Shown here in pieces: positions 17,558 through 25,923 of a stretch of 64,000 nucleotides of DNA. The stretch covers positions 1 through 64,000 of the forward strand of contig NZ_JADKPZ010000009.1 in NCBI RefSeq assembly GCF_016106035.1. Reading direction: 5' to 3'. This DNA comes from Arcobacter vandammei (GTDB taxonomy: Bacteria; Campylobacterota; Campylobacteria; Campylobacterales; Arcobacteraceae). A program made the translations under genes and the position numbers. Under the pieces are notes generated by a model. The model did no database searches, was not told the origin of the DNA, and was given only the letters and a program-made list of their open reading frames with translations. How positions within the stretch are numbered: the first letter of the stretch is position 1; each line of letters begins with the position of its first letter.

Positions 17558-18280
17558 ATGCCAACATTAGAGTTAATTTTACCAGATAAACTGTTATTTG
17601 TTTTTTCTAATATATCGTTAATCTCTTTTTGTTTTTTTATCTCTTTTATTTTTGCAAAACTTTTTAAAAGCTTTTTTATATTTTTTATTTTTTTAATATC
17701 TTTAATCTCTATATTTTATGGAGATATTTTTTTAAAACACACAATTAGAACATATCATATATTATTTAAAATGGATAGTAAGATTTTGATAAAAGCTCAG
17801 AAAAATCAAAATAATAAAATTGATAGCCTAGATATAAAAGAGATATACACTTATCCTTTAAGAAATAGGGCCTTATTAAATTTAAATGATAAGTTTACTA
17901 TTTCAAAAACACATGAAAAATATATAGAAAAATTTATTGATATTGGTACATATTCTACGAGATTTAATAGACATAGTTATGACACGCAAAGAGTTTATTT
18001 AAATGGAAATATTGGAGGTTTTGAAGAGAAACCAAGGTATGAAGTTTTAAAGAAAGATGCAAGTGTATTTTTGTCTAGTTTATATACAAAAGAAGAGTTT
18101 TTATTTAGAGATAAATTAAGTAATATAGTAATAGCAACAGCTTTTAATTTAACTTTTAAACCAAGTCAAGATAGATTTAGAAATAAAAATCTATTTTGGA
18201 ATTTAGAAAAGGAAGAGGAGTTTAATCCTAAACCTATTCAGAATTTTGATAATATTTATAAAAAATTATTTATGAATTAG
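17558..18280 (+). CDS. Unknown membrane protein with two N-terminal transmembrane segments
   Basis: A 240-residue protein I do not recognise. Two hydrophobic stretches (about residues 10-33 and 37-55) are very rich in Phe and Ile and are followed by a soluble, basic, tyrosine-rich domain (about 60-240) with no cysteine or known motif. The body codon use looks normal for the region. It stands alone between the tRNA cluster and a convergent small gene, with which it overlaps by four bases at the stops. Confidence 0.65.
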   Translation: MPTLELILPDKLLFVFSNISLISFCFFISFIFAKLFKSFFIFFIFLISLISIFYGDIFLKHTIRTYHILFKMDSKILIKAQKNQNNKIDSLDIKEIYTYPLRNRALLNLNDKFTISKTHEKYIEKFIDIGTYSTRFNRHSYDTQRVYLNGNIGGFEEKPRYEVLKKDASVFLSSLYTKEEFLFRDKLSNIVIATAFNLTFKPSQDRFRNKNLFWNLEKEEEFNPKPIQNFDNIYKKLFMN

Positions 18281-18600
18281 ATGAAGTTTCCTAATTCATC
18301 ACCTAAATATTCATCTACTTTTTTGATTAATTCTTCAAAAGATATAGAACCATTTTTATTAAAAAGAACTATCTCTTCTCCAAAATCATTTTGTATAAAA
18401 TGTTCATTTTTTAATACATCTTTATAAAGGTCTTGAAGCTCTTTATCGCTTTCATCTTTGTTAAATAAAAACCAGTTACAAGTTGTATCTTCAACTCTTA
18501 AAAGCCCATAATTTTTGCTTTTATCTACATAATCTTGAATTGTTCCATTTTCAAATCTAGCACCAACAACCATATCATCTTCATTTAATATCATTTCCAT
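18277..18600 (-). CDS. Small acidic protein of unknown function
   Basis: A 107-residue, strongly acidic, soluble protein with a single cysteine; I do not recognise the family. AAAGG lies eight bases before the chosen ATG (18598-18600); a second in-frame ATG two codons later is possible. It is convergent with the membrane protein gene (four-base overlap). An inverted repeat with arms ATGAATTAG/CTAATTCAT (18272-18299) spans both stop codons but lacks a U-tract. Confidence 0.65.
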   Translation of the reverse strand: MEMILNEDDMVVGARFENGTIQDYVDKSKNYGLLRVEDTTCNWFLFNKDESDKELQDLYKDVLKNEHFIQNDFGEEIVLFNKNGSISFEELIKKVDEYLGDELGNFI

Positions 18601-18622
18601 ATTTAGCCTTTATTTTTTAGGG

Positions 18623-18628
18623 ATTATA
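18623..18628 (-). promoter_or_regulatory. Probable -10 box for the small acidic protein gene
   Basis: TATAAT on the minus strand, followed by CCC, lies 22 bases upstream of the start codon at 18600. No clear -35 is present. Confidence 0.45.
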
Positions 18629-18670
18629 TTTAAACTATTTTTAGTAATCGATTATTTTGTAATTATTAGT

Positions 18671-18676
18671 TACAAT
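18671..18676 (+). promoter_or_regulatory. Probable -10 box for the radical SAM operon
   Basis: TACAAT lies 24 bases before the proposed ATA start at 18701, predicting a leader of roughly 18 bases that contains the AAGGA Shine-Dalgarno. This placement supports translation starting near 18698-18701, not at the ATG at 18794. Confidence 0.4.
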
Positions 18677-18700
18677 CACATAAAAATTTAAGGAAAAATT

Positions 18701-19588
18701 ATAAAAAAATTTAGAAAAGTTCATATTGAACTTACAAATATTTGTAATCTCAAATGCAGTTTTTGTCCACCAAAACTTTTTCCAAATAAAATTATGAATT
18801 TAGAGTTTTTTGATAGATTAAATGAGCAAGTAAAAGAGTTTACAGATGAGTTAGCTTATCATATTGTAGGAGACCCACTTGTTTTAGGGAATTTAGAAGA
18901 GTATTTAAATATTAGTTTAAAACACAATCTTAAAGTAAATATCACAACAACAGCAAATAATATTTCTCAAAAACATTATAAAGCTTTATTGAATGCTTCA
19001 ATAAAACAGATAAATTTCTCTTTAAACTCATACAATGCAAACTCTCATAAGAAAAGCTTTGATGAGTATTTAGAGCCAATTTTGGAGTTTGTAAAGTTTG
19101 CTCAAGAGCAAAAACATGAATATTTTATAAATTTTAGAATTTGGAATTTGGATGAAGAAAAAAGTGCAAAAGAGTTTAATGCAAAAGTTTTTGAAAGTTT
19201 AAATGGCTTTTTTTGTTCAAATTTGGATATTGAAAATATATATAAAGATAAGCCAAAAAATATAAGAGTTGCCAGAAAGATTTTTATAAATTTTGATGAA
19301 TATTTTGTTTGGCCAAGCCTAAAAAACGACTTTGTAAGTAAAACTGGATTTTGTTATGGATTAAATTCTCACTTTGGGATTTTGGCAAATGGAACTGTTG
19401 TTCCTTGCTGTTTGGATTTGGATGCAAGTATAAATTTAGGAAATGTGCATAATAATACATTAAAAGAGATTTTGGCTTCAAAAAGAGCAAAAGATATGAT
19501 AAGTGGTTTTAAAAACAATGTTTTAGTTGAAGAACTTTGCCAAAAATGTGAATATAGAACTAGATTTGAAAAGGATAAAAATGGGTGA
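18701..19588 (+). CDS. Radical SAM/SPASM domain protein with a non-standard start codon
   Basis: A 295-residue radical SAM protein. Reading from ATA at 18701, residues 1-23 contain the SAM-cluster motif C15-x3-C19-x2-C22 (TNICNLKCSFCPPK). A C-terminal SPASM-like domain has Cys in FCYGLNSHFG, VPCCLD and ELCQKCEYR, so auxiliary iron-sulfur clusters are likely. No ATG, GTG or TTG occurs in frame between a stop at 18689 and the ATG at 18794, which lies after the cluster motif. AAGGA (18690-18694) is well spaced for ATA at 18701, less so for ATT at 18698. Substrate is unknown. It overlaps the EI24 gene by eight bases. Confidence 0.8.
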   Translation: MKKFRKVHIELTNICNLKCSFCPPKLFPNKIMNLEFFDRLNEQVKEFTDELAYHIVGDPLVLGNLEEYLNISLKHNLKVNITTTANNISQKHYKALLNASIKQINFSLNSYNANSHKKSFDEYLEPILEFVKFAQEQKHEYFINFRIWNLDEEKSAKEFNAKVFESLNGFFCSNLDIENIYKDKPKNIRVARKIFINFDEYFVWPSLKNDFVSKTGFCYGLNSHFGILANGTVVPCCLDLDASINLGNVHNNTLKEILASKRAKDMISGFKNNVLVEELCQKCEYRTRFEKDKNG

Positions 19589-20384
19589 ATTTGATATTTT
19601 AAAAAGAAGTTTTGAAGATTTTTTTACAAGCTCTATTTTAAAACTTGCATTTATTCCACTAATTGTTACTTTGATTATATTGTATTTGACTTTTTTTGGT
19701 GTAGTTGGTTTTGGTTTTGAAACTTTACAAAATATGGCAAATACAGCTCAAAATGGTGGTGAAGTCCTAATCGATGAGAATGCACCATTTTATTTTGTTT
19801 GGCTCACTTATTTATTGGTTTTTGTCTTTAAATACTCGTTTATTTCAACTTTCGCTATAACTTTGATATATTTAATAGGTGCAATTTTTCTATTTCATTT
19901 TGGAATTATATTAACTCTATTAGTTATAGGTTTTTTAACTCCAAATATCGTAAATATTTTGCATAAAAAACACTATTCTCATCTTGTTTTAAAGCCTTTT
20001 GGAACTATAACAAATGCTATATCAAATGCAATAAAAGCTATATTTGTAATGCTTTTTTTATATATAATATTTATTCCTTTGTATTTTGTGCCTTTGATAA
20101 ATATTGTGGCATTTTATCTTCCTTTGTACTACTTTTTTCACAAACTTCTAAATTTTGATGTAGCTAGTACAATTTTAAGTAAAAATGAGTATCAAGAGAT
20201 TTATAAAAAAAATCCTATGCCTTTTAGATTAAGAACATTTGCTTTATATTTTATCTCTACAATTCCATTTATTACACTATTTATTGCTGTTTTTTATGTG
20301 GTTTATCTTTGCCATTCATATTTTATAGAACTTGAAAAACTTTACAAAGATATGAAATTTATTGAAAGTAAGAGTGAAATATGA
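19581..20384 (+). CDS. EI24 domain (CysZ-like) membrane protein
   Basis: A 267-residue integral membrane protein of the EI24/CysZ-like family. It begins MGEFDILKRSFEDFF and has about six hydrophobic segments, with LKPFGTITNAISNAI in the central loop and NPMPFRLR before the last segment. CysZ imports sulfate in enterobacteria; no sulfate-assimilation gene is adjacent, so that role is not assumed. The ATG at 19581 is preferred because it overlaps the radical SAM stop; a longer frame begins inside that gene. The stop overlaps the next start by four bases. Confidence 0.8.
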   Translation: MGEFDILKRSFEDFFTSSILKLAFIPLIVTLIILYLTFFGVVGFGFETLQNMANTAQNGGEVLIDENAPFYFVWLTYLLVFVFKYSFISTFAITLIYLIGAIFLFHFGIILTLLVIGFLTPNIVNILHKKHYSHLVLKPFGTITNAISNAIKAIFVMLFLYIIFIPLYFVPLINIVAFYLPLYYFFHKLLNFDVASTILSKNEYQEIYKKNPMPFRLRTFALYFISTIPFITLFIAVFYVVYLCHSYFIELEKLYKDMKFIESKSEI

Positions 20385-21121
20385 GTTTAGAAATTATAAA
20401 AAATAAGATTATAGAAGCAAATATTGAAATAATGGATTATTTGGAAAATTCTTTGAAAAAAGAGGATTTTGTATATACAAATAAAATTGGTTTTGGTGGA
20501 GATAATGCACTAAAAATTGATTTGATACTTGAAGATATTTTTATAAAAAAATTGTCTGATTTTGGAAATATTTTTAGTGAAGAGTGCGGTTTCTTGGACT
20601 TTAAAAAAGAGTTTACTTTTATAATTGACCCACTTGATGGTAGTAATAATTTCTTCTCAAATATCCCATATTTTGGGACAAGTATTGCAATAAAAAAATC
20701 AGATGAGATTGTAGCTGGTTTTGTTTGTAATCTAGCTAGTAAAATCTTGGTTTATAGGGTTTTAGATGAAGATATAAAATATTTCTCTTTGAGCAAAAAA
20801 AGGATTATAGAAAAAATAGAAAATAGTAGCTCAAAAGTTGCTGTTTTTGAAAGAGGTTATAAATATCCAAAGATTTGTAATAGCTTAAATGATAAAAATA
20901 TAAAATTTAGAATTTTAGGAGCAACAGCTTTAAGTTTAGCAAATGCAAGAGATTATGATTTTGTTCTTTTTAGAGGAGAAATGCGAGATTTTGATATTTT
21001 AGCTGGTTTATATATTTGTAAAGATTTATATATTTATAAAGATGAAGATTTAATTTTTATAACCAAATATAAAGATAAGTTTGACTATTTTAAAGAAAAT
21101 ATTAAAGATTTTTGGGTATAA
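20381..21121 (+). CDS. Inositol monophosphatase family phosphatase
   Basis: A 246-residue lithium-sensitive-type phosphatase fold. The metal-binding motif IDPLDGSNNFFSN (near residue 86; family DPxDGT), the upstream acidic pair in SEECGF and the downstream FDILAG (family WDxxAG) are all present. Likely substrates are inositol phosphate, fructose 1,6-bisphosphate or 3'-phosphoadenosine phosphate; which cannot be told. It lies in an operon with EI24 and radical SAM genes upstream and ferredoxin/ppx downstream. Confidence 0.88.
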   Translation: MSLEIIKNKIIEANIEIMDYLENSLKKEDFVYTNKIGFGGDNALKIDLILEDIFIKKLSDFGNIFSEECGFLDFKKEFTFIIDPLDGSNNFFSNIPYFGTSIAIKKSDEIVAGFVCNLASKILVYRVLDEDIKYFSLSKKRIIEKIENSSSKVAVFERGYKYPKICNSLNDKNIKFRILGATALSLANARDYDFVLFRGEMRDFDILAGLYICKDLYIYKDEDLIFITKYKDKFDYFKENIKDFWV

Positions 21122-21152
21122 CTCCAAGATAAAAATTATAGTAGGAAGATAA

Positions 21153-21407
<255 letters not shown>

Positions 21408-21408
21408 G

Positions 21409-22878
21409 ATGTCAAAAATTACAACAATCATTGATATTGGGTCAAACTCAATGAGAATGGTTGTTTTAGAAAAATCTTCTCGTTTTGCTTTCTCCTTAAT
21501 AAATGAGACAAAAAGTAGAGTAAAAATTTCTGAAGGTTGCTATGAAAATGGTGGAAACCTTCAGGAAATTCCTATGCAAAGAGCTTATGAAGCTTTAAAA
21601 TCTTTTTTAAATATCTCAAATGCACTAAAATCAAGAAAAATTCTTTGTGTTGCAACATCAGCTTTAAGAGATGCTCCAAACTCTAAAGTTTTTTTAAATA
21701 GAGTAAGAACTGATTTAGGATTAAATATCAAAGTAATAAATGGAGAAAAAGAGGCATATTTTGGTGGAGTTGCCACTTCAAATTTACTTCATGATGATGA
21801 TTTTGTAACAGTTGATATTGGTGGTGGAAGTACAGAATTTTGCTTTGTAAAAGATGGAAAAATAATAAAATCAATTTCGCTAGATATTGGAACAGTAAGG
21901 TTAAAAGAGCTGTATTTTAATAAAAATAATCTTGATGGTGCAAAAACTTATATTTTAGATAATTTAAAAAAGGTTTTTAATTTAGGTGTAGAAATTCCTT
22001 CAAAAGTTGTAGGAATTGGTGGAAGTATTAGATTTTTATCAAAACTTATTATGCAAAAAAATATATATCCACTAGATGCAATTCATGGTTTTACATATAG
22101 TGTAAAACAAGAACAAAAACTATTTTTAGATATTTTAAATACAAAAACAGTTGAAGATTTAGAAAATCTAGGAGTAAAAAAAGATAGATTTGATACTATA
22201 AAAGAGGGAACATTTATCTTTAAAACAATTCTTGATGAACTAAAAATAAAAACTGTTGTAACATCTGGAGTAGGAGTTCGAGAAGGAGTCTATCTTACAG
22301 ATTTACTAAGAACTCAAAACCATAAATTCCCAGCAAATTTCAATGTAAGTGTGAGATCTTTACTTGATAGATTTCAAATTTGTCCAAAGCAAAGTGCTTA
22401 TGTTGGAGCAAATGCTAGTAAAATTTTTGATATATTAAAACCACTTCATAATTTAGATGATAAGTATAAAACTCTTTTGGTTGTTTCATCTAAGCTTCAC
22501 TCTATAGGAACAGCACTAAACTTTTATAAATCAAATGATAGTGCTTTTGAGTTTATTTTAAATGGTCTAAATTACGATTTTTTACACTCTTCAAGGGTTA
22601 TAGTTGCTCATATTTTGAAGTTATCAAAAAAATCTTTGCCAAAAGAGAAAGATTTAGAACAATATAAAGAGCTTTTACCAAATCTTGAAACTATGCAATG
22701 GTTAGCTTTTATTCAAGCACTAAATTTGGCAATAAATATAGATTTTAGTCGTCCAAAAGTTGAATATACTTTGGATGATAATATTTTGCAGTTAATCTTA
22801 CCAAATAAATCTTTTTTGGTTAAATCTTATATAGAAAAATTAGAAGTTCCACAAAAACTATTTTTAGAGATTTTATGA
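21409..22878 (+). CDS. ppx: Exopolyphosphatase/pppGpp phosphohydrolase (Ppx/GppA)
   Basis: A 489-residue ASKHA-fold phosphatase. The N-terminal phosphate loop TIIDIGSNSMRMVV, the VATSALRDAPN segment and the second phosphate motif TVDIGGGSTEF are intact; the C-terminal HD-like helical domain contains LHSIGTALNF. It would degrade polyphosphate and/or convert pppGpp to ppGpp. The stop overlaps the waaC start by four bases, linking this operon to the LPS locus. Confidence 0.93.
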   Translation: MSKITTIIDIGSNSMRMVVLEKSSRFAFSLINETKSRVKISEGCYENGGNLQEIPMQRAYEALKSFLNISNALKSRKILCVATSALRDAPNSKVFLNRVRTDLGLNIKVINGEKEAYFGGVATSNLLHDDDFVTVDIGGGSTEFCFVKDGKIIKSISLDIGTVRLKELYFNKNNLDGAKTYILDNLKKVFNLGVEIPSKVVGIGGSIRFLSKLIMQKNIYPLDAIHGFTYSVKQEQKLFLDILNTKTVEDLENLGVKKDRFDTIKEGTFIFKTILDELKIKTVVTSGVGVREGVYLTDLLRTQNHKFPANFNVSVRSLLDRFQICPKQSAYVGANASKIFDILKPLHNLDDKYKTLLVVSSKLHSIGTALNFYKSNDSAFEFILNGLNYDFLHSSRVIVAHILKLSKKSLPKEKDLEQYKELLPNLETMQWLAFIQALNLAINIDFSRPKVEYTLDDNILQLILPNKSFLVKSYIEKLEVPQKLFLEIL

Positions 22879-23885
22879 TGAATAAAATAGCTATTATTAA
22901 GCTATCTGCTATGGGTGATATTATTCACTCTATGGTAGCTTTACAGTTTATTAAAAAGAAATATCCAAATATTCAAATTGATTGGTTTGTAGAGAGTGCT
23001 TTTGCTCCTGTTTTAGAAAATAATCCAGATATTTCAAATATTATAAGACTAAATTTAAAATCTATAAAAAAGTCAAAAAAAGAGATTTTTAATCAATTAA
23101 GTTTAGTAAAAGAGTATAAAAAAGAGAATTATGATTTAGTAATTGATGCACAAGGTCTTATAAAATCTGCTCTTGTTGCAAGATTTTTGGGAAAAAATAG
23201 AGTTGGATTTTGTAAAAATTCAACAAGAGAAGGTTTCGCAACACTATTTTATACAAAAAAAATATCAATAGCTTATGATGAAAATGTAATAGATAGAAAT
23301 TGTTATTTGCTTAGTCAAGCTCTGAATTTTGATATTTCAAAAGATGAAATTTTGGCTAAAGAGCCATTTTTATTTTATAAAAATGAAGATGAGAAGATTT
23401 ATGAGTATTTGAAAAAAGATAAGAAAAATATCTTATTGGTTGTTGGGGCCAGTTGGAAGAGCAAAATGTACTCTAAAGAGAAGTTTGCTAAAATAGTAGA
23501 TAGTTTAGATGAGAATTTTTTAATTGCTTGGGGAAATGAAGAAGAAAAAGAGATAGCTATATTTATTTCACAAAATTCAAAAGCTTTAGTTTTACCAAAG
23601 ATTGATTTAAATAGTTTAAAAGCACTTGTTTCAAAAGTTGATTTAGTAATAGGAAATGATACGGGTCCCACTCATATGGCTTGGGCTTTGAATACTCCTT
23701 CTATAACACTTTTTGGAAATACTCCAGCATATAGGAATACTTATCTTACAAAGATAAATAAAACTATAAAATCAGATAGTGAAGTAAATCCTTTTAAACT
23801 TAAAAAAGATGATTTTTCGATTTCAAATATAGATGAAAATGAGGTTATAGATATGGCAAAAGGGCTTTTATGTATAGAAAAATAA
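22875..23885 (+). CDS. waaC: Lipopolysaccharide heptosyltransferase I WaaC
   Basis: A 336-residue GT9 glycosyltransferase that adds the first L-glycero-D-manno-heptose to KDO of the inner core. It begins KIAIIKLSAMGDIIHSMVA, the WaaC-type N-terminus, and carries VIGNDTGPTHMAWALNTPS, the ADP-heptose-binding motif, near residue 258. Either of two adjacent ATG codons (22875, 22878) could be the start. It opens the LPS locus, overlaps ppx before it and the acyltransferase after it. Confidence 0.93.
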   Translation: MMNKIAIIKLSAMGDIIHSMVALQFIKKKYPNIQIDWFVESAFAPVLENNPDISNIIRLNLKSIKKSKKEIFNQLSLVKEYKKENYDLVIDAQGLIKSALVARFLGKNRVGFCKNSTREGFATLFYTKKISIAYDENVIDRNCYLLSQALNFDISKDEILAKEPFLFYKNEDEKIYEYLKKDKKNILLVVGASWKSKMYSKEKFAKIVDSLDENFLIAWGNEEEKEIAIFISQNSKALVLPKIDLNSLKALVSKVDLVIGNDTGPTHMAWALNTPSITLFGNTPAYRNTYLTKINKTIKSDSEVNPFKLKKDDFSISNIDENEVIDMAKGLLCIEK

Positions 23886-24784
23886 AAGATTATTTTAGAC
23901 TTTTTTTATATAACATATTTATGTTTTTATTTTTAATTACTCCAAAATTTATTATGAAAAAAATATTACAATTTATGGCTTTTTTTGCCTATAAATTTAA
24001 TAAAAAGCATAAAAATATAGCTCGTGCAAATCTTGATTTAGTTTACAAAGATAGGATAAGCGATGAGAAAAAAGAGGAGATAATTTATAACTCTTATAAA
24101 TCTTTGGTTTATAATATGTATGAGTTTATAGAAAATCAAAATATTACAAAAGAGAATATGTTTAAAAAGGCAAATATTTTAAACAAAGAGATTATAGAAA
24201 AAGCTTTTAAAGATAATCGAAAAATTATCTATATAACTGCTCATTATGGTGGTTGGGAGATAACTTTGCCATATATTGCTTTGATGTTTGGAGAAATAGC
24301 AGTTGTAAATAGAAAGATGGATAATCCACATATTCAAGAAAAATATGCAGATGCAAGAAGTAAAAATCTTATTACAATGCTTGAAAAAGAAAATGCAGCA
24401 AAAGGTATGATAAAGGCTTTTAAAGAAGATAAAAGTATCGCAGTTGTGATTGACCAGCATATAGGAAGTGGAATAGATATTGAATTTTTGGGAGAAAAAG
24501 CAAAAGCTACTGATTCAGTTGCAAGAATGGCTTTAAAATTTGATGCAATAATTATTCCAATATTTACAGTAAATAATGGTTTTAGAGATTGGACTATTGA
24601 AGTTAAAGAGCCAATAGATGTGAAAACTTTTGAGTTTAAAAGTGATGATAAAATCAAAGAATTAACTCAAGCCCAAAATGATATTGTAACAAAACAGATT
24701 TTTGAAAAACCAGATTTTTGGCTTTGGCAACATAAAAGATTTAAAGCTTTTAATGATGATATTTATAAGAAGAAGTCAAATTGA
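23870..24784 (+). CDS. waaM: Late lipid A acyltransferase (LpxL/HtrB/WaaM family)
   Basis: A 304-residue membrane-associated acyltransferase that adds a secondary acyl chain to lipid A. One N-terminal hydrophobic segment (about 14-30) is followed by the catalytic HxxxxE motif in ITAHYGGWE near residue 122, then VVIDQHIGSGIDIEFLG. In C. jejuni the gene beside waaC is likewise waaM/htrB. It overlaps waaC by 16 bases and the next gene by four. Confidence 0.92.
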   Translation: MYRKIKDYFRLFLYNIFMFLFLITPKFIMKKILQFMAFFAYKFNKKHKNIARANLDLVYKDRISDEKKEEIIYNSYKSLVYNMYEFIENQNITKENMFKKANILNKEIIEKAFKDNRKIIYITAHYGGWEITLPYIALMFGEIAVVNRKMDNPHIQEKYADARSKNLITMLEKENAAKGMIKAFKEDKSIAVVIDQHIGSGIDIEFLGEKAKATDSVARMALKFDAIIIPIFTVNNGFRDWTIEVKEPIDVKTFEFKSDDKIKELTQAQNDIVTKQIFEKPDFWLWQHKRFKAFNDDIYKKKSN

Positions 24785-25566
24785 ACTCTTTTGAAGAAGT
24801 AGCAAAAAAAGAGTTTTTAAACTCAAAGAAAGAGATTTTTTCTTTTAATTTTGAAAATAGTAAATATTGGTTAAAAAGAGCAAGAGAAACAAAACCAAAT
24901 AAAATCCAAACATTTTTTTATAAGATTTTCCCTTTTGAATTACTTATTCCTTCACTTTATAAAACAAAGATAGAAGCCTTAGAATTTGAGAGTTTAAAGA
25001 TTGAGAGATTTGAAAAATTAGGGATTAATGTTCCAAAAGTTATTTATAAAAACAGTGAATTTTTTGTTCTTGAAGATAGTGGAATTAGCCTAAATAGTAT
25101 TTTAAGAAATAAAGATATAGAAGAGAGTGAGTTTTACCTTTTTGTTGATTTGGTTTTAGAAGAACTTTGTAAAATCCATAATTTAGGAGATTTTCATGGG
25201 GGAAGCCAAATAAGAAATTTTACATATAAAAATAATAGAATTTTTGCTATAGACTTTGAAGAGAGTTTTGCTTCTAACATAGATATTAAAACATTGCAAT
25301 ATAGGGATTTTTTACTTTTTATTTTATCTTTTACAAAAGTTAGAAATGAAAAGTTTAGGGTAAATTATGAAAAAATAGTAGATAAATATTTAGAACTTTC
25401 AAACAATAAAGATTTTATAATTAAGCTTAAAAAATTGGCAAAAAAACTTACTTTTTTTGTTTGGCTATCTAAAAAAGAGATAATAAAAAGAAGATTAGGA
25501 AGTGATGTGAAATATTTTTTAGAGTTAATTGAGATTTTAAACAAAATGGATAAAAATGCAAAATAA
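24781..25566 (+). CDS. BUD32/Kdo-kinase-like LPS kinase
   Basis: A 261-residue protein with a reduced protein-kinase-like fold. A catalytic-loop equivalent DFHGGSQIRNF lies near residue 138 and a DFG-like metal-binding IDFEES follows at about residue 159. Such proteins in LPS loci phosphorylate heptose or KDO in the inner core. Start is TTG at 24781, overlapping the acyltransferase stop as TTGA. The C-terminus is lysine-rich and overlaps dgkA by 11 bases. Sugar substrate is not predictable from sequence. Confidence 0.7.
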   Translation: MNSFEEVAKKEFLNSKKEIFSFNFENSKYWLKRARETKPNKIQTFFYKIFPFELLIPSLYKTKIEALEFESLKIERFEKLGINVPKVIYKNSEFFVLEDSGISLNSILRNKDIEESEFYLFVDLVLEELCKIHNLGDFHGGSQIRNFTYKNNRIFAIDFEESFASNIDIKTLQYRDFLLFILSFTKVRNEKFRVNYEKIVDKYLELSNNKDFIIKLKKLAKKLTFFVWLSKKEIIKRRLGSDVKYFLELIEILNKMDKNAK

Positions 25567-25909
25567 ACCAAAATACAGTTTTTTTAAAAATTGGAAATAT
25601 GCACTAGATGGCTTGATAACTGCAATTAAAACAGAGAGTTCTTTTAAACTTGAACTTATTTTTGCTGTTTTTATAATACTTGGAATTATTTTTGTGGATA
25701 CATCTTTAACAAATAAGCTTATTCTTCTTGTGACTGGAATTTTAGTTTTAATAACTGAACTTATAAACTCTGCAATAGAAAATGTGGTTGATTTATGCAC
25801 AAAAGAGATTCATCCACTAGCAAAAAATGCAAAAGATATAGGTTCAACTGCTGTTATGTTTAGTATAACTTTACATATAGTTTGTTGGGGATTGATTTTG
25901 ATAGCTTAA
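25556..25909 (+). CDS. dgkA: Diacylglycerol kinase DgkA
   Basis: A 117-residue inner membrane enzyme with three hydrophobic helices. The active-site segments ELINSAIENVVDL (near residue 62) and KDIGSTAVM match prokaryotic DgkA. It phosphorylates diacylglycerol released when phospholipid headgroups are transferred to envelope glycans. The next gene encodes an LtaS/EptA-type transferase, which fits such recycling. Confidence 0.93.
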   Translation: MQNKPKYSFFKNWKYALDGLITAIKTESSFKLELIFAVFIILGIIFVDTSLTNKLILLVTGILVLITELINSAIENVVDLCTKEIHPLAKNAKDIGSTAVMFSITLHIVCWGLILIA

Positions 25910-25923
25910 AAAGATAGGAAAAA

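Noticed and set aside
18272-18299. Inverted repeat ATGAATTAG/CTAATTCAT considered as a terminator
   Set aside because: It lies in coding sequence at both gene ends and has no U-tract in either direction; it is mentioned only under the genes.
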